NCBI GenBank assembly: GCA_002914805.1
Contig: JXTB01000051.1
Span: forward strand, 53,952 to 117,951
From: Parasponia andersonii
Taxonomy: Eukaryota; Streptophyta; Magnoliopsida; Rosales; Cannabaceae
Direction of reading: 5' to 3'
Length of the DNA stretch: 64,000 nt
The notes below the pieces were generated by a model. It saw only the letters and a program-made list of their open reading frames with translations, was not told where the DNA came from and did not search any database. The first letter of the stretch is position 1; every line of letters begins with the position of its first letter. This document shows positions 1-10,619 of this stretch, piece after piece. A program made the translations under genes and the position numbers.

Positions 1-191
1 AATTGTTCAATTTATGTTTGGTGGTGTATACGAACTGTGGGAGTGGTTTACGGGATGGAATTCCGAACATTTTATTTAAATGGACTGTTTTTATAAAGAC
101 TAGAACTTTTGATACTTTTAAATAAATTAAGGAATTTCCCACCTTTGTGAAATTCCCCTTCTGCCACTAGCCCAGGTTTTGGGTTGTGACA
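1..191 (+). mobile_element. 3' end of a chromovirus-like LTR (truncated by window start)
   Basis: The stretch ends in GGGTTGTGACA and closely matches 47500-47683, the end of the complete LTR-like element at 45494-47683. It stops exactly where copia integrase coding begins, and the 5 bases after it (gaatc, 192-196) would be the right target duplication; the left one is outside the window. Seen: the repeat match and the abrupt coding junction. Inferred: an LTR or solo LTR of a Tekay/Del-type chromovirus, because the ending resembles LTR ends of that group. Confidence 0.7.
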
Positions 192-918
192 GAATCGACA
201 CCTCGTAGAGACATGTTGAAGTATGCTGCATGCAAAGAATGTGCTAAGTAGATTTTGGGCCGAATGCATGAAGACATCGGCTCACCTAATCAACAGACTT
301 TTGCAGGCAAAGTTGGGATTCATTTCACCCTTTGAGAAACTATGGGGTAATAAACCTGTAGTTCGACATTTTCAAGCTTTTTGCTGTGTTTGCTATTTAT
401 TCATGCCTAGTCACTTTTGTAGTAAGTTCAACAAAAAGACAATTTGATGTATCTTTCTTAGATAGGGCAACTAAAGAAAATGGTGGAGATGTTGTGATCC
501 TACTAGTTGCCAGTGCTACACTTCAAGAAATGTGGTGTTTGATGGGGCATCGTCATGGTGATTGCCACAAAAGGAGCAGTTACCAAATTCAAAAGAAATA
601 GTATACTGGATGCAAAAGAAGATGGGGGAGAAATTGTTGAAATACGATTAAGTCCCGAAGCAACTGAACAAGAACTGAGTAATGAAGACAACATTGAGTA
701 CGAAGCAACACATAATCCATGGCAAACTGGTTTGTACCAAAGACAAGAAAAAAATGTTAGATCAAGTCAAGAAGAAGTTGTGAGCCTACAAACGCAACTT
801 AGAAGATCAACTAGAATTCGAAGGCCAAATCTCCAATATGCTAATGTAGCTATAGCAGAAGAAGAATTTGAGAAGCACCAAGTCATGACGGAAGTTCAAG
901 TAGCGATTTTTTATTAGA
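192..918 (+). pseudogene. Ty1/copia integrase C-terminal relic
   Basis: Relic of the copia integrase core end and the linker toward reverse transcriptase. The frame starting near 193 reads a copia-type helix region, with a CGA-to-TGA type stop at about 210, then MLHAKN, FWAECM and HLINRL from 223, followed by SPFEKLWGNKP and the F-A-C-Y segment typical of the integrase C-terminus. Several frameshifts follow (about 400-550). From 555 a 120-codon frame shows an acidic linker and LRRSTRIRRPN, the basic motif common before copia RT. RT itself is absent: similarity stops at about 918. The relic is interrupted on its left by the LTR ending at 191. It is not part of Copia-1, which has its own integrase. 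Confidence 0.8.
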
Positions 919-2143
919 ACCTCAGTAATTTTAACATACCTTGCTAGAGCGTCTTTCATAATTGAATTACATAGGTAGTCGGGATGAGCACTATTCTAAA
1001 ATCCCCTTGATTAAATACTGCATCTATCATCTGCGATTTGTTTTTGAATAAAAGCATAGAATAAAAAGGACAAGCTACATCCACTTAAGTTGCCACCCAA
1101 CTAAACTAACTCTCCCAACCATCATCACCATATTGTTAGAAGTCACCACCGCCTCACTAGAATTCTATAGAGATATATGCACATAAAAAAGCTTATGGAA
1201 GTTTCAAGAATGACTTGCAATCTACAATTTTCCTATGTTGGCAAGAGAACTTATATTGCTAGAATATTCTGGAGCTATTTAATACATATATTATTATATG
1301 TTAGGAAGTTACAGAAGCTTCATGAACAATCGGCTAAGTTGGCAAGCACGTAGTCGACATAATAGAATTTTCTAGTTTTATTTAAGTCATGTATAATAAC
1401 AACCAAATTTGATTAGTATATAAAGGGGACTTGGGTCCCGAATGTCATACATAGGCATGAAAACAAAAAGAAAGAAGTTACGTAGTGAATATGAGTAATA
1501 TGTATGAATGTGAAGAAAAGGAATGAATTATTAAAATGTGAATAGATTCGTTAATGCATGGAGTTGTGTAATAGTTTTCGAAATAATGAGTTTGATTAAG
1601 TTATTATTATTATTTTTTAAGAGAGTTACTTTATAAAAATTTGATAACTTTTAAGCACAGTTACAGCCAATTCTGCGTTTGGTGCAATAGTTTGAGTAGG
1701 CAGTAGTAGTCACGCATTTTGGGTCCAAGTGTGAATTCGAGATAGGTAAATGACAAGAGTTGCCAGCTGTCCTTTCATTAGAATAGCATTATGTTACATA
1801 TTGATTAATTAAGAAAAACAGGAGACCAGTGGCAAAAAAGAGGCGTATGCAAGTTGCAACAGACACGGTCTAAAATCCAAAAATCTTGTCGGGTTTTCTT
1901 TGTATTTCACTATGATTACTATTATTATCGTCATTAATTATTTGCTAGTTGACATAAAGTTTAGCACGCAAAATAATTTAAAAATTCACTCTTATCAACC
2001 GAAGTTGAAGTCGCAAATTTGAAATATGCTCATGTAACAGTAAAATCTACATCCCTGGTTAGCAACTGCAGTACTGCAACGAGTCCCCCAAAAACTGTCT
2101 TAGAAATAAAATCGTGTGGCCTCTTTGTTTGCAGTTTAGAGAA
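919..2143. other. Non-coding stretch upstream of the NLR gene
   Basis: No frame with family resemblance. A TATA-like run (agtatataaagg, about 1415-1426) is followed by an A-rich stretch and could belong either to a decayed LTR of the copia relic to the left or to an old promoter; I cannot tell which. The 140 bases before the NLR start at 2144 would hold its 5' leader. Nothing else is recognised. Confidence 0.4.
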
Positions 2144-2304
2144 ATGGCTGAGGCTGTTGTTTCATTTGTGCTGCAAAGATTGGAGAGTTTCTCGTCGACT
2201 CTGTCGTATCAGAAGCATTTTTTTTTGTGTGGAGTGAACGACCAAGTCGAAGAAGCTGTCTTTCTTACTTGTGAGAGGTGGAAATGGGAACGAGAGCTTG
2301 CGCA
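2144..2304 (+). pseudogene. NLR fragment 1: N-terminal coiled-coil
   Basis: Starts at the ATG at 2144 with MAEAVVSFVLQRLESF, the characteristic opening of RPP8/RPP13-type CC-NLRs, and contains CGVNDQVEEA. An upstream in-frame ATG at 2114 is less likely because family similarity begins exactly at 2144. The segment between the opening and the insertion is shorter and more scrambled than expected for the CC domain, implying small indels. It ends in the codons before Copia-1; removing Copia-1 and one target copy joins it to RNWVAEIRQAAYDL. Confidence 0.85.
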
Positions 2305-2667
2305 TGTTAGAAATAAACTTTTTTTGTGACTTATTGGGCCCTAATTTAGTTGTTTGGGTTTATGTTGTGAGTTGAGCTTGTTTTGGTGTATGTGTCTAAT
2401 AACTCATAGTTTAACATATATGTTTCTAGAATATTCTTGTATTTGCTAGATTACTTTTGTATTTCGTATAGTTAATTACGTGATGGAGGTTACATGGAGT
2501 ATCTAGAATCATTCTTGGAGTAATATAAATAAAGTACTCCTCCCTCCATTTTGTATTAAGCAAAAGAGAAATAATTCAAGTAATAATATAAGTTCTTCTC
2601 TTCCACCAAAATTCTCTCTAGTTTCTTCCTTAGCCATTTTAGCTTTAAAAACTTCTTACTTCCAACA
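2305..2667 (+). repeat. Copia-1 5' LTR
   Basis: 363 bases, starting TGTTAGAAATAAAC and ending CCAACA, matching 9516-9889 over its length. A possible TATA element (aatataaataaagt) lies around 2523-2536, followed by an A-rich leader. It would supply the promoter of the element. Confidence 0.93.
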
Positions 2668-2670
2668 AAG

Positions 2671-2682
2671 TGATATCAGAGC
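2671..2682 (+). promoter_or_regulatory. Copia-1 primer-binding site
   Basis: tgatatcagagc lies three bases after the 5' LTR and differs by one base from the initiator-Met tRNA site common in plant copia elements (tggtatcagagc). It would prime minus-strand DNA synthesis. Confidence 0.85.
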
Positions 2683-3173
2683 AAGGTTGTAAGTTCTTTT
2701 GAAATTCTAAGTATGCTCTGTGGTTGCAGCTTTGATTGATCTTCCACATCAGAAAAGAATTCTTGAGATCGAGAGTATCAGTCATTTGTTCCAAACATAT
2801 TACTATTACATATCAAATCGAAGAGTTCGACGAGACGAACACGTTACCGCAAGAATCAACCTAATTGGAGTCCGAACGAGTCATTAGAAGTTTGCTGCCA
2901 TAAACTGAGTCAACTCACTGAATTGAGCCGAGTCAGAGCCATTTGATCGAGCTGTCAGAGCTGTTAACAAAGCCATCAGAGCCATTTGACTACACCGTTG
3001 ACTAAGCCGTTGGAGCCGTTGACCGAGCCATTGACCAACCTGTTGACCGGCGTTGACCGTTGACTGAGTGTTGACTTTGACCAAGTCGATATATAACTAA
3101 ATCTTAAGGTTTTTCAACGTTCTGGATCTATATGTGTAATCAAAATTACTAAAAGCTGACTCTGTTAAAAGTT

Positions 3174-4114
3174 ATGGCTACTGGTAGTTTAGCATCTCTT
3201 CAAGTTCCACCACTTCAAGGCAGCAACTTTGATAATTGGACTATCAAAATGAAAGTCCTCCTTGGAGTATATGATATTTGGAAAGTAGTAGAGAAATGCT
3301 ACGAAGAGCCAAGAGATGAGACAACAGTATCTTCAACACAGAAGGATAATTTAAAAGATTCAAAAAAGAGAGACAAAAAAGCTCTATTTCTCATCTACTA
3401 GACCTTAGATGACGACGGATTTGTAGAAATCTCAAGTGCAACTTCTACTAAGCAAGTATGGGAGAAACTTCAAATTTCATACAAGCGAGAAGAAAAGGTC
3501 AAAAAGGTACGCCTTCAAACTCTAAGAGGAGAGTTTGATTTATTACATATGACAGAGACTGAGTCAGTTTCTGACTACTTTTCTAGAGTTCTAACAATTT
3601 CTAATCAAATGAAGAGAAATGGTGAGAAACTAGAAAATGTTACGATCATAGAGAAGATTCTTCGATCGTTAGATCCAAAATTTAAGAATATTATTACTGT
3701 CATTGAAGAAATCAAAGACTTAGGAGCCATAACGATAGAACAACTCTTAGGTTCCTTGTAAGCCCACGAAGAAAAGAAGAAGAAGATGCAAAATTTTAAT
3801 AAGCAGCTCCTTAAGACTTAACTCCAAGAGAAAGAAGAAGATTCCGGTAATGGAAGATGACATGGAAGAGGTTGTGGCCAAGGAAGAGGTTGTAGACATG
3901 GAAGAGGAGGAAGAGGATACTTCAACAACAATCATGAATATGAAGACATATGAGAAAGTTTGACAAGAGATCATGGAAGAGTTAACCCACGGCGTTGGCA
4001 TGACAAATCCCAAATTAAGTGTCACAACTGTCAGAGACATGGTCATTATGTTTCCGAATGTAGAGCTCCAAAGAAGGTACAAGAAAGAGCCAACTATGCT
4101 GAAGATAAAAGATA
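3174..4114 (+). pseudogene. Copia-1 gag (capsid/nucleocapsid) pseudogene
   Basis: Gag packages the element RNA into particles. The start at 3174 (MATGSLASLQVPPLQG, then NFDNWTIKMKVLL) is the usual N-terminus of TNT1-like plant copia gag. Stop codons (TAG at 3399, TAA at 3759, further ones near 3820 and 3860) break the frame, but it can be followed to a Gly/Arg-rich stretch and an intact CCHC zinc knuckle, CHNCQRHGHYVSEC, at 4020-4061. A leader of about 490 bases separates it from the primer site. In the leader, 2884-3084 is rich in near-repeats of the gagcc/gttgacc type. Confidence 0.88.
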
Positions 4115-7057
4115 AGAGGAAGATGTGTTATTGTTAGCATGCAAGGAGACCAATGGGTACAAAGAAAATGTATAGTATCTTGACAGCGGAGCAAGCAATC
4201 ATATGTGTGGAAGAAAAGATATGTTCGTAGAGCTTGACGAGTCGATGATTGGGATTGGGCAGCAGTAGAGGGCAAAGGTAAAATTCTCATACGCTTGAAA
4301 AATGGAGAACATTAGTTTATTCCAAACGTTTACTATGTGCCTAACATGAAGAGTAATATCTTAAGTCTTGGCCAACTCTTAGAAAAAGGCTATGATATTC
4401 ACATGAAAGAAAATAGTCTTTCTTTAAGAGACAATAGAATCAAGTTAATCACCAAAGTGCCAATGATTAGAAATAGAATGTTCTTATTATACATTCAAAA
4501 TGACGTAGCAAGATGTCTAAAGGCTTGCTACAAAGATTCATCATGGCTTTGGCACCTAAGGTTTAGACATCTCAATTTTGATGGCCTAGAATTACTAGCA
4601 AAGAAGGAGATGGTTTGAGGTCTAGCTTTTATCAGTCAACCCTACTAATTATATGAAGAATGCTTATTGATAAAGTAATTCAGAAGAAGGTTTCCAAGAG
4701 AATCGAGTTCCAGAGCCCATAAACTGCTTGAGCTCATACATACCGATATGTGTGGTCTAATAAGACCAAGTTCTCTTGGTAAGAGTAACTACTTTATCCT
4801 TTTTATCGATGATTTTTCAAGAAAGACCTGGATATATTTCTTGAAGGAGAAATCAGAAGTGTTCGAAAAATTCAAGAATTTCAAGGCACTTGTTGAAAAG
4901 TAAAGTAGTCGAAATATCAAGGCAATAAGATCTGATAGAGGAGAAGAATTCACATCCCATAAGTTTTAGAAGTATTGTGAAGACAACGGCATTCGCTGTC
5001 CTTTAATAGTACTTAGATCTCTCTAATAGAATGGTGTTGTAGAAAGGAATAATAGAATAATCTTAGACATAGTCAAAAGCATGCTCAAGAGCAAAAGAAT
5101 GTCAAAGGAGTTTTAGGTTAAAGCTGTAGCTTGTGCAGTTTACTTATTAAATCACTCTTTAACAAGAAGTGTATGGAGAAAGACGCCACAAGAAGCTTAG
5201 AATGGAAGAAAGCCTAGAATTTTTCACCTAAAAGTGTTTGGAAGTATAGCTTATCCTCACGTGCCTGATGAAAAGAGAACCAACCTCGATGATAAAAGTG
5301 AAAAGTTTTTCTTCATCGACTACGATTCTAACTCAAAAAGCTATAAGCTCTATAATCTAAGCAATGGCAAGACTATTGTTAGTTGCGATGTGGAGTTTGA
5401 TGAAGAAAGTACTTGGGAATGGCACACACAAGAGGGAAATTTTGACTTCCTACCATACATTGAAGAAGAAAGCGAGCAATAAAGAATGGAGCAAGTAAGA
5501 GAAGAATTGCAAGAGCCTGTTACCTCACCTACTTCACCAATGGCAAGCACTCATCAAGAGACAATACCAGGATCATCTTTAAGCAGTAGTTCAAGTGAAA
5601 GGATACCAAGATTAAAGAGCTTACAAGAGATGCATGAGGTGACTGAGAATCAAAATGACCTGACTCTCTTTTGCCTCCTTACTGATTGTGAACCATTAAG
5701 CTTTGATGAAACTACACAAAATAAAGAGTGGCGAGATACGATGGATAAAGAAATAAAAGTGATCACAAAGAATGATACATGGGAGCTTGCTACACTTCCG
5801 AAAGAGCACAAAGCAATCGGCATGAAATGAGTTTACAAGGATAAAAAGAATGCTAAAGGTGAAGTGGACAGATATAAGGCAAGATTGGTCGTGAAGGAAT
5901 ACAATCAAAGACCCGGCATAGACTATGATAAGGTATTTACTCCTGTCGCCTGTCTAGAAATGGTACGATTGATTATCTCATTGGATGCTCAAAATAAATG
6001 GAAAATTCATCAAATGGATGTTAAATCTACTTTCTTAAATGGAGTCCTTGAAGAGGAAGTCTATATAAAGCAACAATCTGAGTATGAGATTAAGGGACAA
6101 GAAGATAAGGTCCTAAAGTTGAAGAAGACCCTTTATAGGTTAAAGCAAGCACCAAGAGCATGGAATAGCCGCATCGACAAGTACTTCCAAGATAACAACT
6201 TCATTAAATGTTTTTATGAGCATGCAATTGTACATCAAAGTAAAAGATGGAGATATATTGATCGTGTGCTTCTATATCGATAATCTGATCTGCACGGGGA
6301 ATAATCCATCCATTTTCGAAGAGTTTAAGAAAGCAATGACAAAGGAGTTCGAGATGACTGACATCGGACTCATGTATTACTATCTTGGCATAGAAATAAA
6401 GCAAGAAGAAGATGGAATTTTCTTTTAATAAGAAGGCTATGCAAAAGAGATTATCAAGAAGTTCAAGATGAATAATTCCAAGGCTGTCAATACACCGATC
6501 GAATATGGAGTTAAGCTATCAAAGGATGATGAAGAAGAAAAAGTGGATCCAACACTCTACACGAGCTTAGTTAGAAGTTTATGCTACTTGACTTGCACAA
6601 GACCTGACATTCTCTATGCTATGGGCCTGGTCAGTCGTTACATGAAATCTCCAACAATCACTCACTTGAAAGTTGTCAAAAGAATCCTTCGATATATTAA
6701 AGGTACTACTAACTTTGGCTTATGATATTCATCATCTAATAACTATAATCTTATGAGTTATAGTAACAGTAATTGGAGTGGAGACTTAGATGATCAAAAG
6801 AGCACAAGTGGTTTTATATTCTTCATGGGAGACACTGTTTTCACATCGATATCTAAGAAGCAACCAATCATCATACTTTTAAGTTGTGAAGCAGAGTATA
6901 TTACAGCTACATCATGTGTCTGTCATGCGATTTAGCTAAGAAATTTGTTGAATAAATTATATATTCTACAGAGTGAACCCACTGAGATCTATATTGACAA
7001 TAAATCAGCAATTATTTTAGCAAAGAATCTCGTCTTCAATGATAGAACAAGCACATC
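4115..7057 (+). pseudogene. Copia-1 pol (protease, integrase, RT, RNase H start) pseudogene
   Basis: Protease motif [12 protein letters not shown] (Asp at 4182). Pre-integrase region with WLWHLRFRHLNFDGL (about 4545-4590). Integrase catalytic Asp residues in HTDMCG (4745) and SDRGEEF (about 4928), and Glu in NGVVERNN (about 5033-5056), preceded by two adjacent stops replacing the usual Gln pair (5024-5029). Linker 5486-5700; RT begins near 5700 with the QMDVKSTFLNG and LYRLKQAPRAW motifs. The RT active site normally YVDD reads YIDN (6273-6284), removing an essential Asp. A frameshift lies near 6235. RNase H follows (SYSNSNWSGD, CEAEYITATS) with several stops. The frame is broken by the insertion at 7058 and resumes at 9347. 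Confidence 0.9.
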
Positions 7058-9341
7058 TGTCACGACCCAAAATCCTAGGCCATGACTTTTTAGTAATTTT
7101 GAGTGTAAATTAATATAAAGTAAAAATATTTACAAAGTTCGGAGAAAACCCAGTACTTGGATATTATATTTTAGTTCTTAACTCATTAGAAATCATATAT
7201 AAAAAAGAATGCATCTTTAATTTAATTTATTAAGAGAGATATGCCAATTAAAATTTGATGAAACATAGTTAATTTGTATGAGAACTTGATTTAATAAAAA
7301 TTTTAGTATCGATTAAAATGAGGTTCATAAATCTTGAGTCAGAGAGTCCAAAAATTAATTTATATGATAAATCAAATTCCAAGTACTCAAAACTTTAAAA
7401 ATATACTCGTTGGGAACTATAGGTTTCCATTTATACACCAAATCCTCAAATAGTAATAAATACATCCTCATACATTAACTTAGTAGATTCAAAGAACTTG
7501 GTTAAACAGTTAGACATGGAGAAAGTGTGAGACAAGGAAAAGTACCAACCCAAGGAGGAATAAGACAATGAGCCTAAGCCAAACGGCTTACCTAGCCATC
7601 GAGACAACTGACTCGAATGAGTGATCACCTGAAAGAGGGGAAAAAGAGAAGGGGTGAGCTCGAAAGCTCAATAGGAAAGCTATTACTTCAATTAAAACCT
7701 TTTAGCGATGGAAAGCCCGTACATGGTTAGTTTAATTCAAAATAACTTTTCAAAACTATATGTGCATATATTCATAAAAATATCTAAAACTAAGAGTCCA
7801 TATGCACATACATATATATATATAGAGGTACGAAAAATATAATATCTCAAAACTAATCAGTCTACAAACATATGACACAAATCTATCTATGCCCATGAAT
7901 TCACCACCTCTCATCAATGGAAATCAGGATGTTAGCACTATGTGTGCCATACAGCCTATTTGATACCTAGCCCATAACCAGAGGGGACACCTGTGTGTCG
8001 CCTACAAAACCTGGAGAGGCAACCGCATTGTCTACGTTTGCCAAATAGGGAGGTAATCAGAAGAAAAATCCCGTGCGGGTTCACGGACTCTCACCATCAG
8101 TGGGGCCGTAGCGCCACACTGTAAAAATCCCCATTATGCGAATATGAGACTCATGTGTAATCCTATGACACGCATACTCTGAATTGATGTGTAAAAGTAG
8201 CCATGCAGTAATTTAAGTTCAAATGATGATCTGGTTTTTAATAAAATAATTCATTAAATTTTGTAGAAAAATATGTAGCATAACGACTCTATTTTAATAT
8301 ATCCAAAAATAACCTTCACTCAGAAAATTCCTAGAGAAATCTAATATATAAATCATACCATTCAATTCTATCACAGATATTTAAAAGTTCTAAAATTACA
8401 TTTGTTCTCATATGTTGCAGAAAATAAATTTTATTCAAAATGACGTAAGAGAGAAGTAACCAATCCCTACCTCACTAAAATAGCGATACCACACTATTGG
8501 ATGCTCAAGGTGCTGTTGGATAATCACTCGGAGGGTCGGGAACTAATCCCACGCCCTCGATCGTCCTCTTGCGAAAAACCAACTTCGCACTAGAGCTTCA
8601 ACTCTACAAACAAACCACTTCACTGAATTCCTAGCACCCAAAATAGTTAGGTTAGGCATATGACTTGTCCAATTTGGATCCAGGCCCATACCGGACCAGT
8701 GGCATACAAAACGAGGTAAAATCTCGACCGTTCGATCTCGATTTTCGTGCCGATTAGCAAATGACACTATATATATATATATATATCAAACTTCTCCATT
8801 TTCTGAGTACATTCCAAAAATGACAACAAAAACGAAATCTAATGATCAGATTAAAAACTAAAATTCGAAACTCAAAAACACCCAAAAGTGGCAACTTTCA
8901 ATCCAGGCAAGATAGGATCGTGAAATATATACCTTGATGAACCTTGTGATGATACGAATCCAATGATCCTAAGAACGCGGCTTGAAACAACCGGAATTGT
9001 TGCCGGTGACGAAAACTCCAAAACAAACATTAATGGTATTTTTCGGCGAAGGGGAGCTCAGCGGCGACTGAGAACGGGCAGAACGAGTTGCTGTCAGTGC
9101 GGGAGGACTCCGCCGGTAGCCTGGCAGACCAGACGGTGGATGTAGCAGCTCCGGCATTCGTACGTCCTCCTTCGGCCGAGAGCGACGAGTGAGAGTGAGA
9201 GAGAGAAGCTGAGATTGGGAGGGAGAGGGGAAACAGAGGAGAGAGAGAGAAATGAGATTTATATATATATGTAATCTAATTTTTTTTTAAAAAAAAATGG
9301 TCAAATGACCATTTTGCCCTTTAAAAAAATAGGTTATTACA
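7058..9341 (-). mobile_element. Chromovirus-like solo LTR inserted in Copia-1 RNase H
   Basis: 2,284 bases beginning TGTCACGACCC and ending TTATTACA (TG...CA), flanked by acatc (7053-7057) and atatc (9342-9346), a five-base target duplication with one mismatch. It interrupts RNase H codons that continue at 9347. The same family appears in reverse orientation at 45494-47683 and 1-191; shared internal blocks include 7990-8130 against the complement of about 46760-46960. No polyprotein is encoded. The GA-rich tail (9180-9260) is the complement of a CT-rich leader. By the ending used in related LTRs, transcription sense is minus. Solo LTR is the best reading; a short non-autonomous element is possible. 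Confidence 0.85.
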
Positions 9342-9346
9342 ATATC

Positions 9347-9508
9347 AATACCTGGTACCATTATACAAGAGAATGTATAGCAAGAAAAGATGTACAACTG
9401 AAATATATGAAGACTCAAGACCAAGTGGCAGATATTTTCACCAAACCACTTAAACATGAAGATTTTCTTATGTTAAGAAATTTACTGGTTGTCATAAATC
9501 AAGTTTAA
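9347..9508 (+). pseudogene. Copia-1 pol C-terminal end (RNase H tail)
   Basis: Continues the frame interrupted at 7057: NTWYHYTRECIARKDVQL, then a VADIFTKPL motif, which is the conserved end of copia polyproteins, and the native TAA at 9506. A one-base deletion lies just before the insertion junction. The stop touches the polypurine tract. Confidence 0.92.
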
Positions 9509-9515
9509 GGGGGGG
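9507..9515 (+). promoter_or_regulatory. Copia-1 polypurine tract
   Basis: aaggggggg directly before the 3' LTR; it would prime plus-strand synthesis. It overlaps the pol stop codon. Confidence 0.9.
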
Positions 9516-9889
9516 TGTTCGAAATAAATCTTTTTTGTGACCCATTGGGTCATAATTTAGTTATTTGGACTTTTGTTATGAGTTAGGCTTATTTTAATAT
9601 ATGTGTATCTAATAGCCTATAATTTAATATTCAAGTTTCTAGAGTATTCTTGTATTTGCTAGATTACTCTTATATTTTGTATAATTAATTATGTGGTGGA
9701 GGTTATATGGAGCATTTAGAATCATCCTTGAAGTAGTATAAATAGAATACTCCTCCCCCTATTTTGTAGCAAGCAAAAGAGAAACAATTCAAGTAATAAT
9801 ACAAATTTTTCTCTTCTACCAAAATTCTCTTTAGTTTCTTCTTTAGCTTTTTTATCCTTTCTAACCTTAAAAACCTCTTATTTCTAACA
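9516..9889 (+). repeat. Copia-1 3' LTR
   Basis: 374 bases, TGTTCGAAATAAATC to TTCTAACA, pairing with 2305-2667. Followed at once by the target copy gcgta and NLR coding sequence. Confidence 0.94.
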
Positions 9890-10519
9890 GCGTAATTGGG
9901 TTGCAGAGATAAGACAAGCCGCTTACGATCTACAAGATGCGCTTGCAACTTTCGCTTCAGAAGTGGTTCCCAGGAGGACAAAAGTGGTAAAGAATTTAGC
10001 TAAAAGGTGTGCTTGCATAATGAATGAAGGAGTGAAGCTCCACATGGTTAGATCAAAGACTGAAGGGATTTCCGCCAGAATTTCTGTGTTAGGCACGGAT
10101 CTACAAACCTATGATTTAAGAAAACTAGACAAAGAATAAAGTGCAAATTGCTCGAATGAGACGGCGCAAAGAGAGTTGAGGCGCGCTTATTCTCATGTTA
10201 TTGATCGTGACACTGTTGGATTAGAGGAAAATATCAAGGAATTAGTGGCGCATTTGACCACAAAAGGGAAATCCTACCGTGTTCGTGTTCAATCACTGGG
10301 ATGGGTGGTCTCGGAAAGACTACCCTAGCAAGAAAGATTTATCAGCATTGTAAAATTCGTGGTCACTTTGATTGCCTTGCTTGGGCATCAATCTCTCAAC
10401 AGTGTCAAGTAAGCAATGTTTGGAAAGAAATTTTGGTTAAACTTTGCGTTGACGAAAAAGAAAAGATCAAAGAAATGGAAGATAGTGAGATAGCCAGAAG
10501 GCTGTATTCTTTCGGTTTT
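9890..10519 (+). pseudogene. NLR fragment 2: CC end and NB-ARC P-loop
   Basis: Resumes the NLR frame with RNWVAEIRQAAYDLQDAL, the EDVID-like end of the CC domain, then RISVLGTDLQTYDLR. A TAA interrupts at 10137-10139. VGLEENIKELVAHL marks the NB-ARC entry. A one-base loss near 10289 shifts frame just before the nucleotide-binding P-loop GMGGLGKTTLA (from 10298). RNBS-A follows (HFDCLAWASISQ), then VWKEILVKL. The frame ends at TAA 10520, where kinase-2 (Walker B), RNBS-B and RNBS-C should follow; they are missing. Without them the protein could not hydrolyse ATP. Confidence 0.88.
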
Positions 10520-10619
10520 TAAGTTGTCTTGGTATTCAGAGAATAAATATATCGTATTGTACTTTTGTCCAGAAAAATGTGTTCTTTAGTTTTTTAATTA
10601 TTTTGTTGATTTTACAGGT
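10520..10619 (+). other. Non-coding junction replacing the middle of NB-ARC
   Basis: About 100 AT-rich bases without NLR similarity, ending in a pyrimidine-rich run and tttacag like a splice acceptor. It may be a former intron edge left after a deletion of about 150 codons, or filler DNA from the repair that made the deletion. The sequence alone does not decide. Confidence 0.4.

Larger units (their letters stand above)
2305..9889 (+). mobile_element. Copia-1, complete but dead Ty1/copia retrotransposon
   Basis: Order is 5' LTR, Met-type primer site, gag, protease, integrase, RT, RNase H, polypurine tract, 3' LTR, the standard copia order. LTRs begin TGTT and end AACA. Target duplication is gcgca (2300-2304) against gcgta (9890-9894), one mismatch. 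The first 60 aligned LTR bases differ at 11 positions, so the insertion is old. It lies in the sense orientation inside the NLR coiled-coil region and carries a later LTR-like insertion at 7058-9341. Confidence 0.95.

Noticed and set aside
919-2143. An LTR of the copia relic around 1240-1560
   Set aside because: A TATA-like run and LTR-like words are present, but there is no second copy in the window to pair with and no edges can be set.
7058-9341. Possible DNA transposon with terminal inverted repeats and 3-base target atc
   Set aside because: The ends are TG...CA and not a real inverted repeat, a five-base duplication fits better, and a sister copy has a perfect five-base duplication.
9703-9981. 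92-codon minus frame
   Set aside because: It crosses from the Copia-1 3' LTR into NLR codons on the opposite strand, so it is a shadow frame.
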